Under the pieces are notes generated by a model that was given only the letters and a program-made list of their open reading frames with translations, was not told where the DNA came from and searched no databases. From positions 806,001-870,000 of the forward strand of contig BCIO01000005.1 in the NCBI GenBank assembly GCA_001599975.1: a stretch of DNA of 64,000 nucleotides. Direction: 5' to 3'. The DNA comes from Cystobasidiopsis lactophilus. Its lineage: Eukaryota > Basidiomycota > Agaricostilbomycetes > Agaricostilbales > Chionosphaeraceae. Position numbers and translations under genes: made by a program. Below, piece by piece: positions 38,733-51,565 of this stretch. Positions within the stretch are counted from its first letter, which is position 1; each line of letters starts with the position of its first letter.

Positions 38733-41700
38733 TTAGTCGAACCCTCCCTCTGACCCTTTAGCCCCCAAATGACACCATGTCAGGCCTTCCAAGCTGGAGA
38801 CGCTGACTACCTTCTCTTCACCGGGCATCAAGTCAAACCCGTTGTCGTCCTGTGCGCGGTTCAGCACCAAGCACTTGATCGGCTTCTCTGTCCTGATTCG
38901 GACGCTTCGTGTACTGGCCGGCGATATCCGTAGACTCGAATCTTTTGAATTCGGCAAAGAGAGATATTTGAGGCTGCGGAAGGAAAGCGAGCCGTCTGAA
39001 AGACATCGGTGACAACGCGTAGATAAAGTGAGACGTACGGTTGCGGCCAATCGCAAAAGCGAGACAGGATGGCACCCTCAGAGTCATACAGTGAGGCACG
39101 CACGATTTGGGAGCTGGCGTGGCGGTCGATGTTGAAGTCGAAGAGGTTCGTCGACCCATTTGCCACCAGGTCGACTTCGAGCTCCGCAACGAGAGTCCTG
39201 CTCCCTTCTAGGGTGAAGGTCTCTACCACTAATAGCGCCGCTATGACAGGGGTGAGCAGATTGGAAGAGGCCCAAATTTGGATTCGGTGCCGAGAGCTGA
39301 GCGATGTGTGGTCGAGTTTGTGCTGACGCATGAGCAGAAATTTGACTGGCAGAATGGACGGAGCCAGGAGCGTAGTGACTAGTAGAAGCTTCAGAGCGTG
39401 TGAGGCTGAGCCGACGCGAGTGATTTAGCATAATGGCACTTACGAGGAACTGGATGTCCCACTGAAGCGGCATTTTCCAGCTAGCTCACCTGGTTAGCGA
39501 TCGATGTTTTCGAGTTAGGAAAGAGGGCCTTTACGCTTGCTGCAAAACCAACAAGGTCTGGAACAACCAATGGCCAAGGACTCGAAGCCCAGTATCAAAG
39601 CGACTGTCCATTCGAAGCTTGTTTTCGTCAAAGGGGCAACAATCACAGCCCGAAAAACACCATACACGTCAGAAATGGATGATCTACTAACTCCAACGGC
39701 AATTGGGGTAGAGGCTTGCTTGACAGCAAAGTAGGCTGGCTTTCGGTGGCCCGTGTTATCGATCAACGACCTTTCAACAAGGCTCAAGAGGACGGTTGAG
39801 TCTTTCAAGAGACATTCATTTACCAACTGATCGCTGGGCCGACGTCATTAAGTTGCCAGCAGAGGATGCCGCCAACCTGTGGATGGAGCCAGCTGAATTG
39901 ACGCCGCCACGTCGAATAGGCGACGGCCATCGCTTCACTTTGCAGCTATGGGAACTGAATTATTCCAAGTGACTGTATGAAATGCAAGAACCCACGAGTT
40001 GGGTAAGGTATGCAAACCTTTGATCGTGCGAGCGCGTCTTAGACAAGACATGCACAGCGGAAGGCAGCGCCAGGCTTACTTGTTCATATCTAACGAGACT
40101 CTATGATTCTCTATCACATATAGTAGCAGCCACAGGTTGCCTGACCAAGCCTTTTGCAGCTCTAGTCAACCCTTCAGAATCGGTGGCGAATTCGGGATTG
40201 AGACACTCACCCGCTAAGCTCTTAGACCATGGGTGCTTCGAGTCACATCCTAGCCCAAGAGCCTCAAGATTTGGGAAGGATTGCATCCCAAACTCTGAGA
40301 CGAATCGACCGCCCAACTCGGGATAGCTTTGGAAGGCTTCTTGACGCATACCCCATACTGGCATTTGTCCAGTCAGACGAAACCTAACATCTGAAACCGA
40401 CAAAGATATCTACCGTTCCATTGGTGCACATCGCCTGTGAACGGGTCATTGCACCCCTTGTCGCCGTGTGGTGACCCATCAATGTAAGGCAAACAATCAT
40501 TTGCGCATGAAGAGACGAGTCCCGGCAATAAGTTTCTGTAGATAATCGATGCTGGCACACTCGGAGAGTTGACAAATTGTGCGAACACTGGTACGAACGG
40601 CAGTCAGGAGACTGTGATAACGGGAAAAAAACAGACACTCACTCCAATCTTCATTGCTAGGCGACAGGTTCAACGTTCATCGAAGTCCTTGGAATAAAAC
40701 ATCAGACTTACTTTCCAGCCAAGAGGACCACTGAAGGGTGGGAGCGGACTCGGTCGATGAGCTGGCGGGCTTCAACTTTCACATTGGCCAGATACTGATC
40801 GTGAGCCGGATACAGGCCGCAAGCAAATGCAAACTATCTCCGAACTTAGCTAAAGGTATCTGGGCCAAATCAAGGGACCACTGACATCTTGCCAGACCAG
40901 CTAGACAGCACCTCAGAATTATTTTTTTGTGAAAGAATGTCGCTCACGATCCCTTTCTGGTCACATAGATCGTAAAAACTTCTTGGAGGGTATGCACCTC
41001 CAGCCCAAGCGCGAATCATGTTCTGGTTGCCTTCTTTCGCCGCGTTTAACAAAGCTTCATAGTCACAAGAACGGATTTGAGTCGAATCGTAGGCCATGGG
41101 TATCATATTGCTACCGAGGCACAGCACACTTTCGTTGTTGATCCGAAAGAAGAATGACCGGCCAGGTTGGTCAGGGAAAGGCATTTGACAAAGTTCGACT
41201 CGTCGAAAGCCAACATGTTGTCCAGCTTTGCGAAGGATTTTCCCGGTCATCTGTAGCAGAGTCGAGAAGTGCGTCTAAGTTTTGCAATCAAACTTACAGT
41301 CTCGATTACTTCCAGTTCAACTCGATACAGCGGTTGTTGGCCGTGAGAATGTGGCCACCAAAGCCGGACCAGGTTCCGGAGGTCTCGCTGCAACGACACG
41401 CGACCTTCGGACACGGTCAATTCCTCTTCAAAAATACGACACCCATGGTCGTCGCGGAGCGAAGCCTTGGCCGTAACCGTACACGCGCTGGACACAATAG
41501 CAGTCAAGTTTAAGGCAGGTCGCAGACAGGCATCCACCTCAGCCCGAGGGAAGCTGTACACCTGTGACCCTCCGTATTGTGTAAACGACGCCATGGAAGC
41601 TTACAAGTCAGTGATTCGAGCCTGGCCAATCCGCAACTCCACATCGCCAAGCATGCCCATCAGCAGGCGGCGATCGCCCCAATCCCACCCATAGTGGAAG

Positions 41701-42346
41701 GCTGGTTTCCTGATGTAGAGACGGCGGGGATCACCGTTCCAACACTTCAACTTGCCGTATTTTTGCCTGTGGACATCCTTAGCGTTGCGTGCTAGGCTGG
41801 CAGGCCTGGCCCCAAAGTGCCTCACTCGAGCTCTGTACCTCGATCCACAGTGCTATGAAATACGACGACCAAAGTATTTTGAAGCTGTATCAATGCCGTG
41901 ACATCCATCCTACTACGGTCAAGGAGATAGACACAAGGCAAGACTGGCCCGGCCTCACTCGTACTCCAGAAACGCATTGTTTGCCTCCAGCAAGTCTTTT
42001 CCATTCTGTCTCTGCTACTTCAGACTCGCCCAAGACCTCAAAGGCTATGGACAGACCAGCAGAACAGTCGCAAATGTATCAAGACCGGCAAAGCACAAGA
42101 AGGCTACCTCTCCTGGATTTAGACTGCGGGCTGGAAAGGTGCACTTGTAGATCCAATCATGGCGTGCAACATCTGGATAGCAGCATGAAGCGACACAACG
42201 CGGAATCACGGAGCGGCCTATGGACCTTCGATTTCGGAGGGCAGTTGTCGGCCCAGGACAGCATGGACAGGTCTCAAGGGCAGCAAACATGGATGCCACG
42301 TCGATTGATCATTGCTACTGGCCAAAACCCAGCCATCCAAAAGCAT
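38733..42346 (-). CDS. Beta-mannosidase, glycoside hydrolase family 2
   Basis: Intron-dense, roughly 17-18 exons. It starts MLLDGWVLASS at 42346. Checked junctions give LPSEIEDVARHDWIYK, FAGLDTFATVLLNGKDLL, DPRRLYIRKPAFHYGWDWG, LCLGSNMIPMAYDS, DLCDQKGILVWQDFAFACGL, VLLAGNNEDWMFAQFV, HQWNVWGMRQEAF, GRFVSEFGMQSFPN, YLTQLLQSEAMAVAYSTWRR, ILCWQLNDVGPAISWSLIDN and CDWPQPLKYLSLPN. The NNED and SEFGMQS segments hold the acid/base and nucleophile glutamates of this family. It removes terminal beta-mannose. No signal peptide, so probably intracellular. The stretch at about 39300-39690 is unresolved. The N-terminal jelly roll looks short. Confidence 0.88.
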
Positions 42347-42483
42347 TTTGGGAGTTGATGTGTGCGGTCAAAGTGTGGTAAATGGGCGGCGCTGCTTGCT
42401 TCGATGCATCGAGCGTTACATATGGGTCACGAGGCTTTGCGCATTGCAGTTGAGCTTTCAATATCTAGTTGACGCGTCCAGAT

Positions 42484-43454
42484 TTAAGGCGAACCCTCCG
42501 TCGCCAGCTTGGCTATATCCGCGACGCCAAAGCACGAGGCATCCCCTTTGCCACCTTTGTCGGGCCAGTTTCTCAGCCCTTGGTCACCATGCAGGGCTGC
42601 ATTGATCATGGCGTCGGCCAGTTCAGGAGCGGGGTTGACATAGTTGAATGGACGGAGCAAGCTCCATGCCGTGCGCATTGCTGCTTTCTTTGGCAAGGAC
42701 CAGGTCGGCTTTAGCTGGCTGGGAACAATGGCTCCAGCACGGCTGTCGATCAATCAGCGTCTCTTTTCAATCCGCCTCTTCCAGTTCGAAGAGGACGCAC
42801 AAGCTGTAGACCTTAAGCGGAAGAGTGTCAGCGAGGTCCGACAGCGCAACCTCCGCTTGTCCTGCATCACGTTCAAGTCGCTCAAGCTCGAAGGTCTGAT
42901 GAAAGTGCGGTAGGATAATGCCACCGACCTTTGACGCGCGGGTAGAGCTGGCGAGCACCTTGTTGATTCGCGCCTCCGCCTGAAAGGTAGCAGAAGACCT
43001 GGAGGAGACCATCAGGTCCCGAGACACATCCGTCTTGGGACAGAACTGACGAAGTTCTTGCGCTCGGGAGAACGAGGAAGAGCCGCAAACGCTTTCGCGG
43101 CCGCCACAGGATAGTCGAGCGTGACCTTGCGATAGTCGCGTTCCGTTACCCCAACTGAGGACATGCTGTTCGTCCAATAATGAGACCCAACTGATCGTCG
43201 ATTAAGTAGGGAGCGCACCCTTGATCCCAAATGCAGGCATCGCAGCCTTCCAGCTCCTTCAAGACTTCCGGGGGGTATGAGCAGTAGTCCGCGTGAATCA
43301 CCACTTTGAGCTTCGGGTGTGTCGCTGGAAGATCAGAAGGTAGTGGCCGTCTTGAAAGAACGACGACCTTGTCAATCGCAGAGTGAGCTAGAGCACGGCG
43401 CAAGGCATCAGCGCCGGCATCGCCAGTGGCTCCCGTCAAGCAGATTTTGAACAT
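42484..43454 (-). CDS. NAD(P)-binding Rossmann-fold protein (NmrA/HTATIP2-like)
   Basis: Five exons: 43454-43219, 43165-43047, 42979-42929, 42861-42801, 42742-42484; 241 aa. The N-terminus is MFKICLTGATGDAGADALRR with the GxxGxxG cofactor motif, then VVVLSRRPLPSDLP. The middle reads GMSSVGVTERDYRKVTLDYP with the Y-x-K-like position and KNFVSGG. LYPRVKGQAEVALSD and VYSFRAGAIVP follow, typical of atypical short-chain epimerases. Substrate unknown. Two 67-nt introns flank a 51-nt exon. It sits 137 bp upstream of the beta-mannosidase on the same strand. Confidence 0.8.
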
Positions 43455-43927
43455 TCGAACGCGCGGTGAGATGGTGGAAGAGAACAAGAAACTTCAGAAA
43501 CTTAAGTAGAACCGAGTCAAGGGGCTGACGATCCCTCTCGGCCAAGAGTCGGACTCGGGCATGGCTCTCGGCAGGCAGCGGCGTTGTTGGCGTGGCTTCT
43601 GAGATCGCTAGGCGGTAGCGCCGGCTGTCAGACACTCGCTACTGACTGGGAGAAATATCATAGAAACAATCCATGGCAGAAAATGGGGGGCCTATGGGTC
43701 AAGACTGAAGGCTTCAAGGGCCAAATTATGTGGCGACGATCAAAGAAGGCTGCAGTGGCTCTCTAGCGCAAGCTAGCGGGCAGCAGCAAGCAGCAAATGC
43801 ATTCCAAGAGCATGTCAGATGCATTAGAGAACCAAAGGTCGAGTCAAAGGCAACCAAGGTTTGAAGAGCAAGCGGCTGGCCAGGAGAGAGAGAGCGACAA
43901 GCTTGGAGTCGGTCGGCGAGTCAGTTT
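43455..43927. promoter_or_regulatory. Divergent promoter region, Rossmann-fold gene and MetRS
   Basis: 473 bp between divergent starts. It holds short agcag runs near 43780 and no coding signal. Confidence 0.4.
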
Positions 43928-46477
43928 ATGCTAAGGAGGCTGCACACGATGGCCATTAGAAGTGGAATCGAACTGAAATCATTCGCCAATGCCCAAGGCA
44001 AGGTGTAAGCGTCCCTGACCTGTCTGTTCGCCGCTTGAAATTGACTCGGTGCACCAGGCTGCCTGCCAAGGGCGAGCAGAACGTCTTGATCACCTCTGCG
44101 CTGCCTTAGTGGGTTCCTTACATTTATAGTAGTATCACTATTGATTGCGACTATGCTCCACAGCGTCAACAATGCGCCGCATCTGGGCAACATCATGTTC
44201 GTGCCCTACTCTTTGGCCCATCCCGCTCCCTCTGACCTGTTGCGCGGCGAAACAGTGGCTCAACACTCAGTGCTGATGTGTGGGCTCGGTACAACCGGCA
44301 GCGCAATAGAAGGACCCTGTACATTTGTGGCACGGACGAGGTGCGTTTCAGAACCTGCCTTCTTTTGACCCGCCCATGGCCAATGATGCTCATACGTAAC
44401 TGCATCTAGTACGGAACCACCACAGAGACCAAGGCACGGGCGGATGGCGTCTCCCCCAGGCAGCGTGAGTCACTCATTCGAGCTCCAGTTCTTCAACATG
44501 AACTAAATAGTCCACCTCGCAGTCTGCGACCGCTACCACAAAGTCCACGCCGACGCATACGCTTGGTTCGACATCAGTTTTGACCACTTTGGTCGCACGA
44601 GCACCGAAGAGCAGACTAAGTAGGCTTGAAGTCCTCTGCTTGATATCCTTTGCGCAACCTAATTGAGGTGACCGCTGCCCGCAGGATCTGCCAGTCCATC
44701 TTCACCAAGCTGTACGAAAACGGCCACCTCGAAGAGAAGTCGACCCAGCAGCTGTTTTGCGAGACGCACAAGAAGTTCCTTGCCGACCGTTTCGTTGAAG
44801 GCACCTGCCCGCACTGTGGCTACGACGATGCTCGCGGCGACCAGTGCGACAAGTGCACCAACCAGCTCAACCCCATCGAGCTGATCAACCCCCGCTGCAA
44901 GCTGTGCGACGAGCCGCCGGTCGTCAAGGACTCAACGCATCTGTTCATCAACTTGAAGGAGATGCAGCCCGCTGTGGCCGACTTTGTTCTCAAGTCGCAA
45001 TCCAATGGAATCTGGTCTGATAACGCCCGCGCCATGACCAACGCCTGGCTCAGGGGCGGGCTCGAGAGTCGCGCAATGACGAGAGACTTGGAGTGGGGTG
45101 TGCCAGTGCCCATCAAAGGATGGGAGGGCAAGGTCATGTATGTCTGGTTCGACGCTCCGATCGGTTATCCTTCCATTACGGCGGCCTACACCGAGGAATG
45201 GGAGCGTTGGTGGAAGGATCCAGACAACATTCGCCTTGTCCAATTCATGGGCAAGGACAACGGTGAGCTCGTCGCTTTCCTGCCTTCTGGACGCCTCTTA
45301 TCAATGCCAATTTGCGAGCAGTGCCGTTCCATACCCTGCTCTTCCCCGCCTACCTCATCGGCACGAACGACGTGTGGACCATGCTGGACTCCATCTCCAC
45401 CACTGGTGAGCTCTCAAGCTGCCGCCAAGCCTCAATCGAAGCCTGAACGATGCATCTACAGAATATCTGAACTACGAGGGCACCAAGTTCTCCAAATCGC
45501 GCAATGTGGGAGTGTTTGGCGAGAACGCACGGGACACGGGCGTGGCAGCCGACGTCTGGCGGTACTTCTTGCTGGCCAGCCGTCCAGAATCGTCCGACTC
45601 GCAATTCCTCTGGCACGACTTCATTTCCCGCAACAACACCGAGCTACTCAACAACCTGGGCAACTTTGTCAACCGTGCGTTGAAGTTCTTGGCGAAGCAC
45701 TTTGACTCTGTCTTGCCGGATCCAGCACAAGGAAGCACTTCTACTCCTGAGACCTTCGAGTACTTCTCCGGCCCGCTCGAGGCGGAACTGGTCAAGGAGG
45801 TCAACACCGTGCTGGAGAGGTACATCCGCGACATGGAGCTCATCAAGATCAAGGCCGGCTTGGACGCCGTCATGGCCATCTCTGCGCTGGGCAACGCCTA
45901 TCTCCAGAACGCAGGCCTGGGCGACAAGTTGCTCGCCGACCCAGCTCGCTGCGCCACCGTCTTACTCACCGCCGTCAATCTCTACTACCTCATCTCTGCT
46001 CTTGTGGCCCCATTTCTCCCGGCTACCTCCAAAGGTATCCTCGAACAGCTCAACCTGCCTGCCCGCGCCATTCCGGAGACGTTCACATCGGACGTCTTCC
46101 CCGGCCACAAGCTCGGCAAAGCCGGCTACCTCTTCACTCGAATTGACCCGAAGATGGAAGATGTCTGGAGGAAGCAGTTTGGCGGGCGAGGAGCAGGATC
46201 GGACGCTCCAGATCCGATTGTCAGCGGAAAGCAAGCGAAGAAGCTGGCCGCCAAGAACAAGAACCCTGCTCCAGCTTTCGAGGGACCAAAACCTCCAGAG
46301 ATGGTGGTCCTTGAAGAGAAGATTGCTCAACAAGGAGAGCAAGTTCGGAAGGTCAAGGCGGGCGAGGTTGAGGGCGGCGTGGTGGCGACGGAGGTGGCGT
46401 CGCTATTGGCGCTCAAGACGGAGCTCAACGGCATGATTGAGCGGCTGTCCAAGAGCAAGCTGTCGACCCCAGCTTAG
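43928..46477 (+). CDS. MES1: Methionyl-tRNA synthetase, cytosolic type
   Basis: Nine exons: 43928-44004, 44058-44108, 44164-44196, 44256-44340, 44410-44464, 44523-44619, 44685-45262, 45322-45405, 45462-46477; 691 aa. Catalytic signatures: [19 protein letters not shown] (HIGH region, rebuilt across an intron), [16 protein letters not shown], two zinc knuckles (CPHC and CDKC, then CKLC), [11 protein letters not shown], and KFSKS for KMSKS. It attaches methionine to tRNA. The C-terminus is Lys-rich ([12 protein letters not shown]) with a helical tail. There is no GST-like N-terminal domain. A second in-frame ATG at 43949 would drop the basic MLRRLHT extension. Confidence 0.95.
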
Positions 46478-48437
46478 ATCGGTTCTCTTTAGATTTGATC
46501 ACTTGCAACGGCTTGGGAAACGATTCATCATAGGCTCGAAGCGCGAAATTGTCTTCATTTCTCTGTCTTCTAGCCTGTTAATGCACGAGATGACCTCCAG
46601 AGTTGGTCATGGCTCTGAAGAATCGCCAGAGAACAGTGTTGCATAAGACCAAAGACTTTGCCCACGCCCATTTGCCACTTGGAGCCCGACCCAAACTGAT
46701 AGTTGCGCACCAGATGACGACGGGCCCAGAGTCGGCCGTCCAAGACTCTGGGCCCGGATTGATGCCTATCATGAGTAGCAATGAGAACCTGGCCTGAGAA
46801 TCAATCAAGCAACTCACAGAGGCCCGGTGCGCAACGGGCGGGAGAAGAGGAAAGCGCAAACGACACCGCCGCGAATTCGACAGCTCTTGGAAAGCTATTT
46901 TGACAACGGCCTCTTGAAAACCTTTTGAAATGCAGCTTGAGAGGTCTCCAAATTGCTGTTAGACCGCTATCACAGATAGCTGTTGGAAGTCGCTGTGAAA
47001 GCGTTTCGAGCGCTTTTCCCGCAACAGCCTTCCGAGGACTCTTAGGATCTCTCTGTAAATGCTGCTGCTCAATTTCTGTTGGTTTTGACCCGTGTAGACA
47101 GTAAACAACGGAACGTCATCGACTTCGCACTAAAAATTTGGCGCCATTTGCGCCATCTCCTCTTGCCCTGCTTCAGCGATGACTTCGACTGCGAACGTCC
47201 CATCCCTGGCAACTGCTTCCTCATCCCATTGGTAGGCAGACTTGCACTCCGGACCCCTGCGTCGAAGGCACCGAGCTTGGCAACATTTGTTCGAGACTCT
47301 TGCGATTGGGTAGGGAGAAGTTCTGAGTGCCAGATGTGTCCCACCCTTAGGCGCCTCTATCCTATTGCGAGCAATGCTTAGGACTATCGCCGCAGCTCTC
47401 TTATGGCTGGGTGGAGCATGCAGGTGTGCTACCTTCTCTGCTGCGTCAGTCGTCATTCCCTTATGCATGATCTCGATTCCACAGACTCCCATTTAGTTCC
47501 GTCATTCGTGGTCGCTCAGCAAAGAAGGTGGGTTGTGATACCTCTGCGCTCCCAGGTTGAGCTAAGGACTTGTTTGCAGACCAACGCCACCAGGTTTCAA
47601 GTCCTTCCCGTTTCCCTTTATTCCACGGATGCACAGTAGCTGGGCTCTTGCTGCAACTCAACTGTGAACCTTCTTGATCTTCACGCCGCCAATTGAGATC
47701 CATAGAAAGAACGTTTGGAGCGAGAATTTGAGAGCACCTCTGAAGAGGCTCTTGACAGAAAATTTGGAAACGCTCTCAAAAGCGGCCTTTCAAGAGGCTC
47801 TTGGTTTCCGGACGAATTTCTTTTGTAACGCTGTCGAGACAACGCTCTCAGAGATCGACCCATAACTCTTCGATTCCTTTCAAATCCGCGGCAGTGGACA
47901 TGAATGCAGCTTTTACAGTTCTGCCTCAACCTGCCCTGTGCGTGGCACGACACAAGCGCCGTACCTAACGCAGGGGCCAAGGAGCCTTGGCCAACCTCTT
48001 CTTTGGCGGGATGGGACCAACTAAATTCGAGTCCGACCTCGGTGGCAATTTTTTTTTCTTGCGACCGTTCAAGTTGGCCTTGGAGAAAGAAAGCACAGTA
48101 GTGATCCGACAGGCCTATTGATGGGGAGTATCGGCGTCTAAGAAGTGGCTCAGTTCCCTTGCAAGAGTCTACGAAACGATCATGATCTCGAAATGCGTTT
48201 ACTGTGATGACCCAAAGTGATAGCAGTGCATGACCAACAATGATGATATTACAAGGAGGGAGGCCATTTGCAACCCAAGAAAGGATCCCAACTGTTTTAC
48301 GAAAGTGAGGCGAAAGGTGGGGGAAACGAAATGGCGAGGTCGCGTATTGTAGTCCTCGGCGGAGTGGAGAAAGATGTGACAAGGATAAGGAGATGTAGGG
48401 CGAAAAAGTTGTTACAAAGGGGTGGAGTCGTTATCGT
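46478..48437. other. Long intergenic region, possible degenerate inverted repeat
   Basis: 1,960 bp, the longest gap in the window. A 233-codon minus-strand frame (47681-48382) shows no motif or fold and is not called. Around 46905-46970 and 47735-47810 are stretches that resemble each other in opposite orientation; the best block is gcctcttgaaa against tttcaagaggc. Part of the right end is probably the 3' UTR of the CTI6-like gene. Confidence 0.35.
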
Positions 48438-51169
48438 TCAGTCGGAGGAGCCGGTGGGAGCTACCGCCGTAATGTGCAAGGATGAGGTGCGCGCTGGGGT
48501 GGGCGTGAACCACTTCTCTTGAAACTTGATGAGCTCGCGGGAGAGGTCGTCCATCATGACGCAACTGGACGCCTCGGTTGGGCTGGTCAAGGGGGCGATG
48601 CCGCCGAGGCTGGGCGAGAGCATCATCTCTTCGTTGAATTTGGTGCGTTCGGCCATCTCGACTTGCACGCGGGTGAGGTAGTCGAGCATGGTCTTGGTGC
48701 GCTTCTTCATTTCTGGGATCGTCATGCGCTTGGTAGGGTAGCGGATCTTGGTCGGCGGCTCCAAGGCGTTTGGCGCCCTGGAGCCTGGCTGCTCGGTGGA
48801 GGAGGACGAGATGGAATTGGATGGCGAAGCGGCTGAAGAGCCCGCTGTGGTGCCGTCGAAGGTTGGGACGGACAGAGGAATGGGCGTGGGATTGGGCAAA
48901 AGGTGGGCGAGGTGCGAGAGATGGTCGGGCAATTGCCAACCCAGGTTCTCGACCGAGTTGGAAGCCACTTCTTGGGTGCTAGGCAAGGTTGGAGTGCCCT
49001 TCGAGGCAGGGAAGCCCTTGCGAGGGCCTTTGCCAGGCGGCTTGCGAGCGGCGGGGGCAGCTGGGGCGGAGGGGGTGGCGCCTGACGACGCTGGCTCTTT
49101 GGCGGCGCCTCTTGTGCCACCTCGACCACCGACGCCTCCGCCTCGACCTTTGCCTCTGATGGCGGGCGCGGTGGTGACGGACGTAACCGACTTTTCGTCG
49201 TCGGAGCCAGCTCGAGACATGGCGGCGGTCGAGATGGCGCGCTTGCTGGCTGAGCCAGGACCGCCACGAGAGACACCTCGACGCCAGCCACCTCGACCGC
49301 CACGCTTGGCCGGGGTGGGAGCTGGTGGTGCTGTATCGCTGGGAGGCGAAGGCGCAGAGGGCACCGGGCTGGATGGGGCGACCACACCAAGTCTGTGGGT
49401 ACAGAAAAGCCCGCCTTTCAACAGATGCTCGCATATGAAAGGTCAAAGAAGTCAAACGCACAGCTCCTCGTCGTCCTCAGGCGGTGGTGGCACAGGGTCC
49501 GCCTTCTTGGGCCTCTTCCACCGGCCGCGTCCTACGCTCTTGGGCGTCGTCTTGTTGCCCACCGCCGCAGTTTCAGCAGGTTCGTCCGGCTCTTCGATGA
49601 CGGCAGGCTGCTGGGCCTTGCGCTTGCGGCGGGCGGGCAGCTTGGGGGCCTCTTCCTCGGACAAGGGCTCTGGCAGGTCGTTGCTGGCGTCGGCCATCTC
49701 GACGTCCTGCAGCGCCTTGGACGAGTCGGGCTCCTCCGTCTTGGCTTGGATCAAGGGCGTGTCTTCCTCGTCATCTTCGACGCCTTCCTGAGAGGCGCCC
49801 GAGTTGTTTTTGGGCGAGGGCGGGCTCGAGTCGGCGATGCCCGCGGCGGCCTTGGAAAGACGCAGGGCTTGGGCCAGGTTCTCCTCGTAGGCGGCGTCGC
49901 GCGAGTTCATGGTGGACCGCTGGCGAGGGGCGCCGCGGGTCGAGGTGGAGGCTGACAGAGCGGCATAGGTCTTGCTGGTCGACCGGGCATGCGTGCCCCT
50001 GGTCGCGGAAAGAGGGGTAGGGCCGGTGAGGGATGAGCCTGCAGGAGCTGCTGTAGAGGGCGCAGTGGGAGCGGCCGAGGTGTCGCGGCTGGAGGACTTG
50101 TCCCTGGCGGCGGCCGGTGGGGAGTCTTCGGCCTTTGTGGTGTTCGCCGACTTAGACCGCTTCCTGCTGCCAGAGGACGACGACGCGGGCTTTTGGCTGT
50201 CTTCGTCGTGGGAGACCTTGGCTGAGTCGTCGGTGGCGATGGGAGCCGCTGGCGGAATCACTGGCGACTTTTGCTTCTTGGCGGGGGACTGGCGTTGCCG
50301 CTTGAGGAAGCCCATGGGGTGCAGCTCGGGGCGGCATTGCTCGCAGTAGTACGTGTCGGGGCACTGATCCTCGTCGTCCAAGCCCATGCACAGGCCGTGC
50401 TGCCAGACCTTGCAAATGTCGCATTGGATGAAAAAGTCGGCCTCCTCAACGTCTGCAGATTGTTTTAAATTTTTGCGCGATTAGCCTTGCATTTCGACTT
50501 GATTAAGTGGTTATCGAGCTCACCAGTCTTGCCGCAAGGGCAACGAGTGGAACCGCTGCTGTCCTCGGCCGCAGCGGACTCGTCGAGGTCAAGGTCCATG
50601 GCAGAAGCCGTCGTCTCGGCCTCGTCGTTTTCTTGGGCGGCGGCGGCCCCCCTTCGGGTGCGCTTCATCTTCGGCTTGCTGGCAGAGGTGGAGGCCGCCG
50701 AGGGAGCGGGCGGGTGGGCGTCAGAGGCCGAGTGGGAGGCCCTTCGCTTGGAGCCGCCGCGCATATTCTTGGCCGTGCCCGCTGCTTTGGGCGCCGCCGC
50801 TGTGGTCGCTGCTGGCTTAGACGCTGGCTTGGCAGAGACGGAGGGCGGCTTGGGCGGAGCAGCGGTGCTTCGGGTTGAGCGCTTGCGGCTCATGGCTGGC
50901 GACGAATCGCTCTCGTTGCCGTCCTCCTTGTTGTCCGGAGGCGGGAGGGTGACGGCCATCTCCTCGTCGACTGGCGCTGGTGCAGCTGGCTCTTCTGCAG
51001 CTGGCGCTTCAACGACGGGGGCCACAGCTTCGGGTTCAGCGGTGGGGACCTCTTCGATGGGCAATGGAGCTGGTTCAGGAGAAACCGGGCGGGAGCCTGA
51101 AGGCGCTCTCTTGTGAGCGAGCGCGGACAATAGGCCATCAATGAGGCACTGACCTGCTGTGGTGCTCAT
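48438..51169 (-). CDS. CTI6: PHD-finger protein, CTI6-like (Rpd3L histone deacetylase complex)
   Basis: Three exons: 51169-50524, 50452-49462, 49392-48438; 863 aa. The PHD finger spans the first junction: RCPCGKTGEDVEEADFFIQC, then DICKVWQHGLCMGLDDEDQC, then YYCEQCRPELHP, a full C4HC3 zinc set. Yeast Cti6 has the same PHD with the trailing CKPELH, binds H3K4me3 and joins Rpd3L to Tup1. The rest is low-complexity Ala/Pro/Ser with RG-rich runs (RGGRGGWRRG, RGKGRGGGVGGRGG), and the C-terminus is helical (MLDYLTRVQVEMAER). The Ala/Glu-rich N-terminus could hide an unseen small intron. Confidence 0.75.
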
Positions 51170-51565
51170 GGCTTTGACTTGGCGATGAAGGGGATCTCGG
51201 GGGGCGGCAGGTTGAAGGGCAGCAGGAAAAAGGGTCTTGGGCTGTGATTTGCGCTCAAGGACAACCTGGGCAAGGCTCCGGAGGCCGGGCTTGGGGCTGC
51301 TGCGTGTCGCTGAGCTCTTTTAAGGGGTGGAAGAGGGATTGGGAGCGGGTTCAGATGGTGGACCTGGGCAGAGCCATTCTCATGCGCCCTCTCGGCTCCG
51401 ACTTGGGAAGCCAACCCGCGGCGCGCCCTCAAATCCTCGACGCGTCAAATGGGCAAAAGTGCATGCTAGACGCCAGTCTAAAGATGGAATTCATGATTGG
51501 AAGCACAGAAGGGGGAATAGATAGAGATTGCCAGGCCGTCGCAACGAAACCGCCCGACCCATTTT
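51170..51565 (-). promoter_or_regulatory. Intergenic region upstream of CTI6-like gene
   Basis: 396 bp between the CTI6-like start and the stop of the small acidic protein. Nothing coding seen. Confidence 0.4.

Noticed and set aside
47681-48382. A 233-codon open frame on the minus strand
   Set aside because: The translation is Arg/Ser-rich without fold or motif, and it sits in the downstream region of the CTI6-like gene. Probably chance or UTR.
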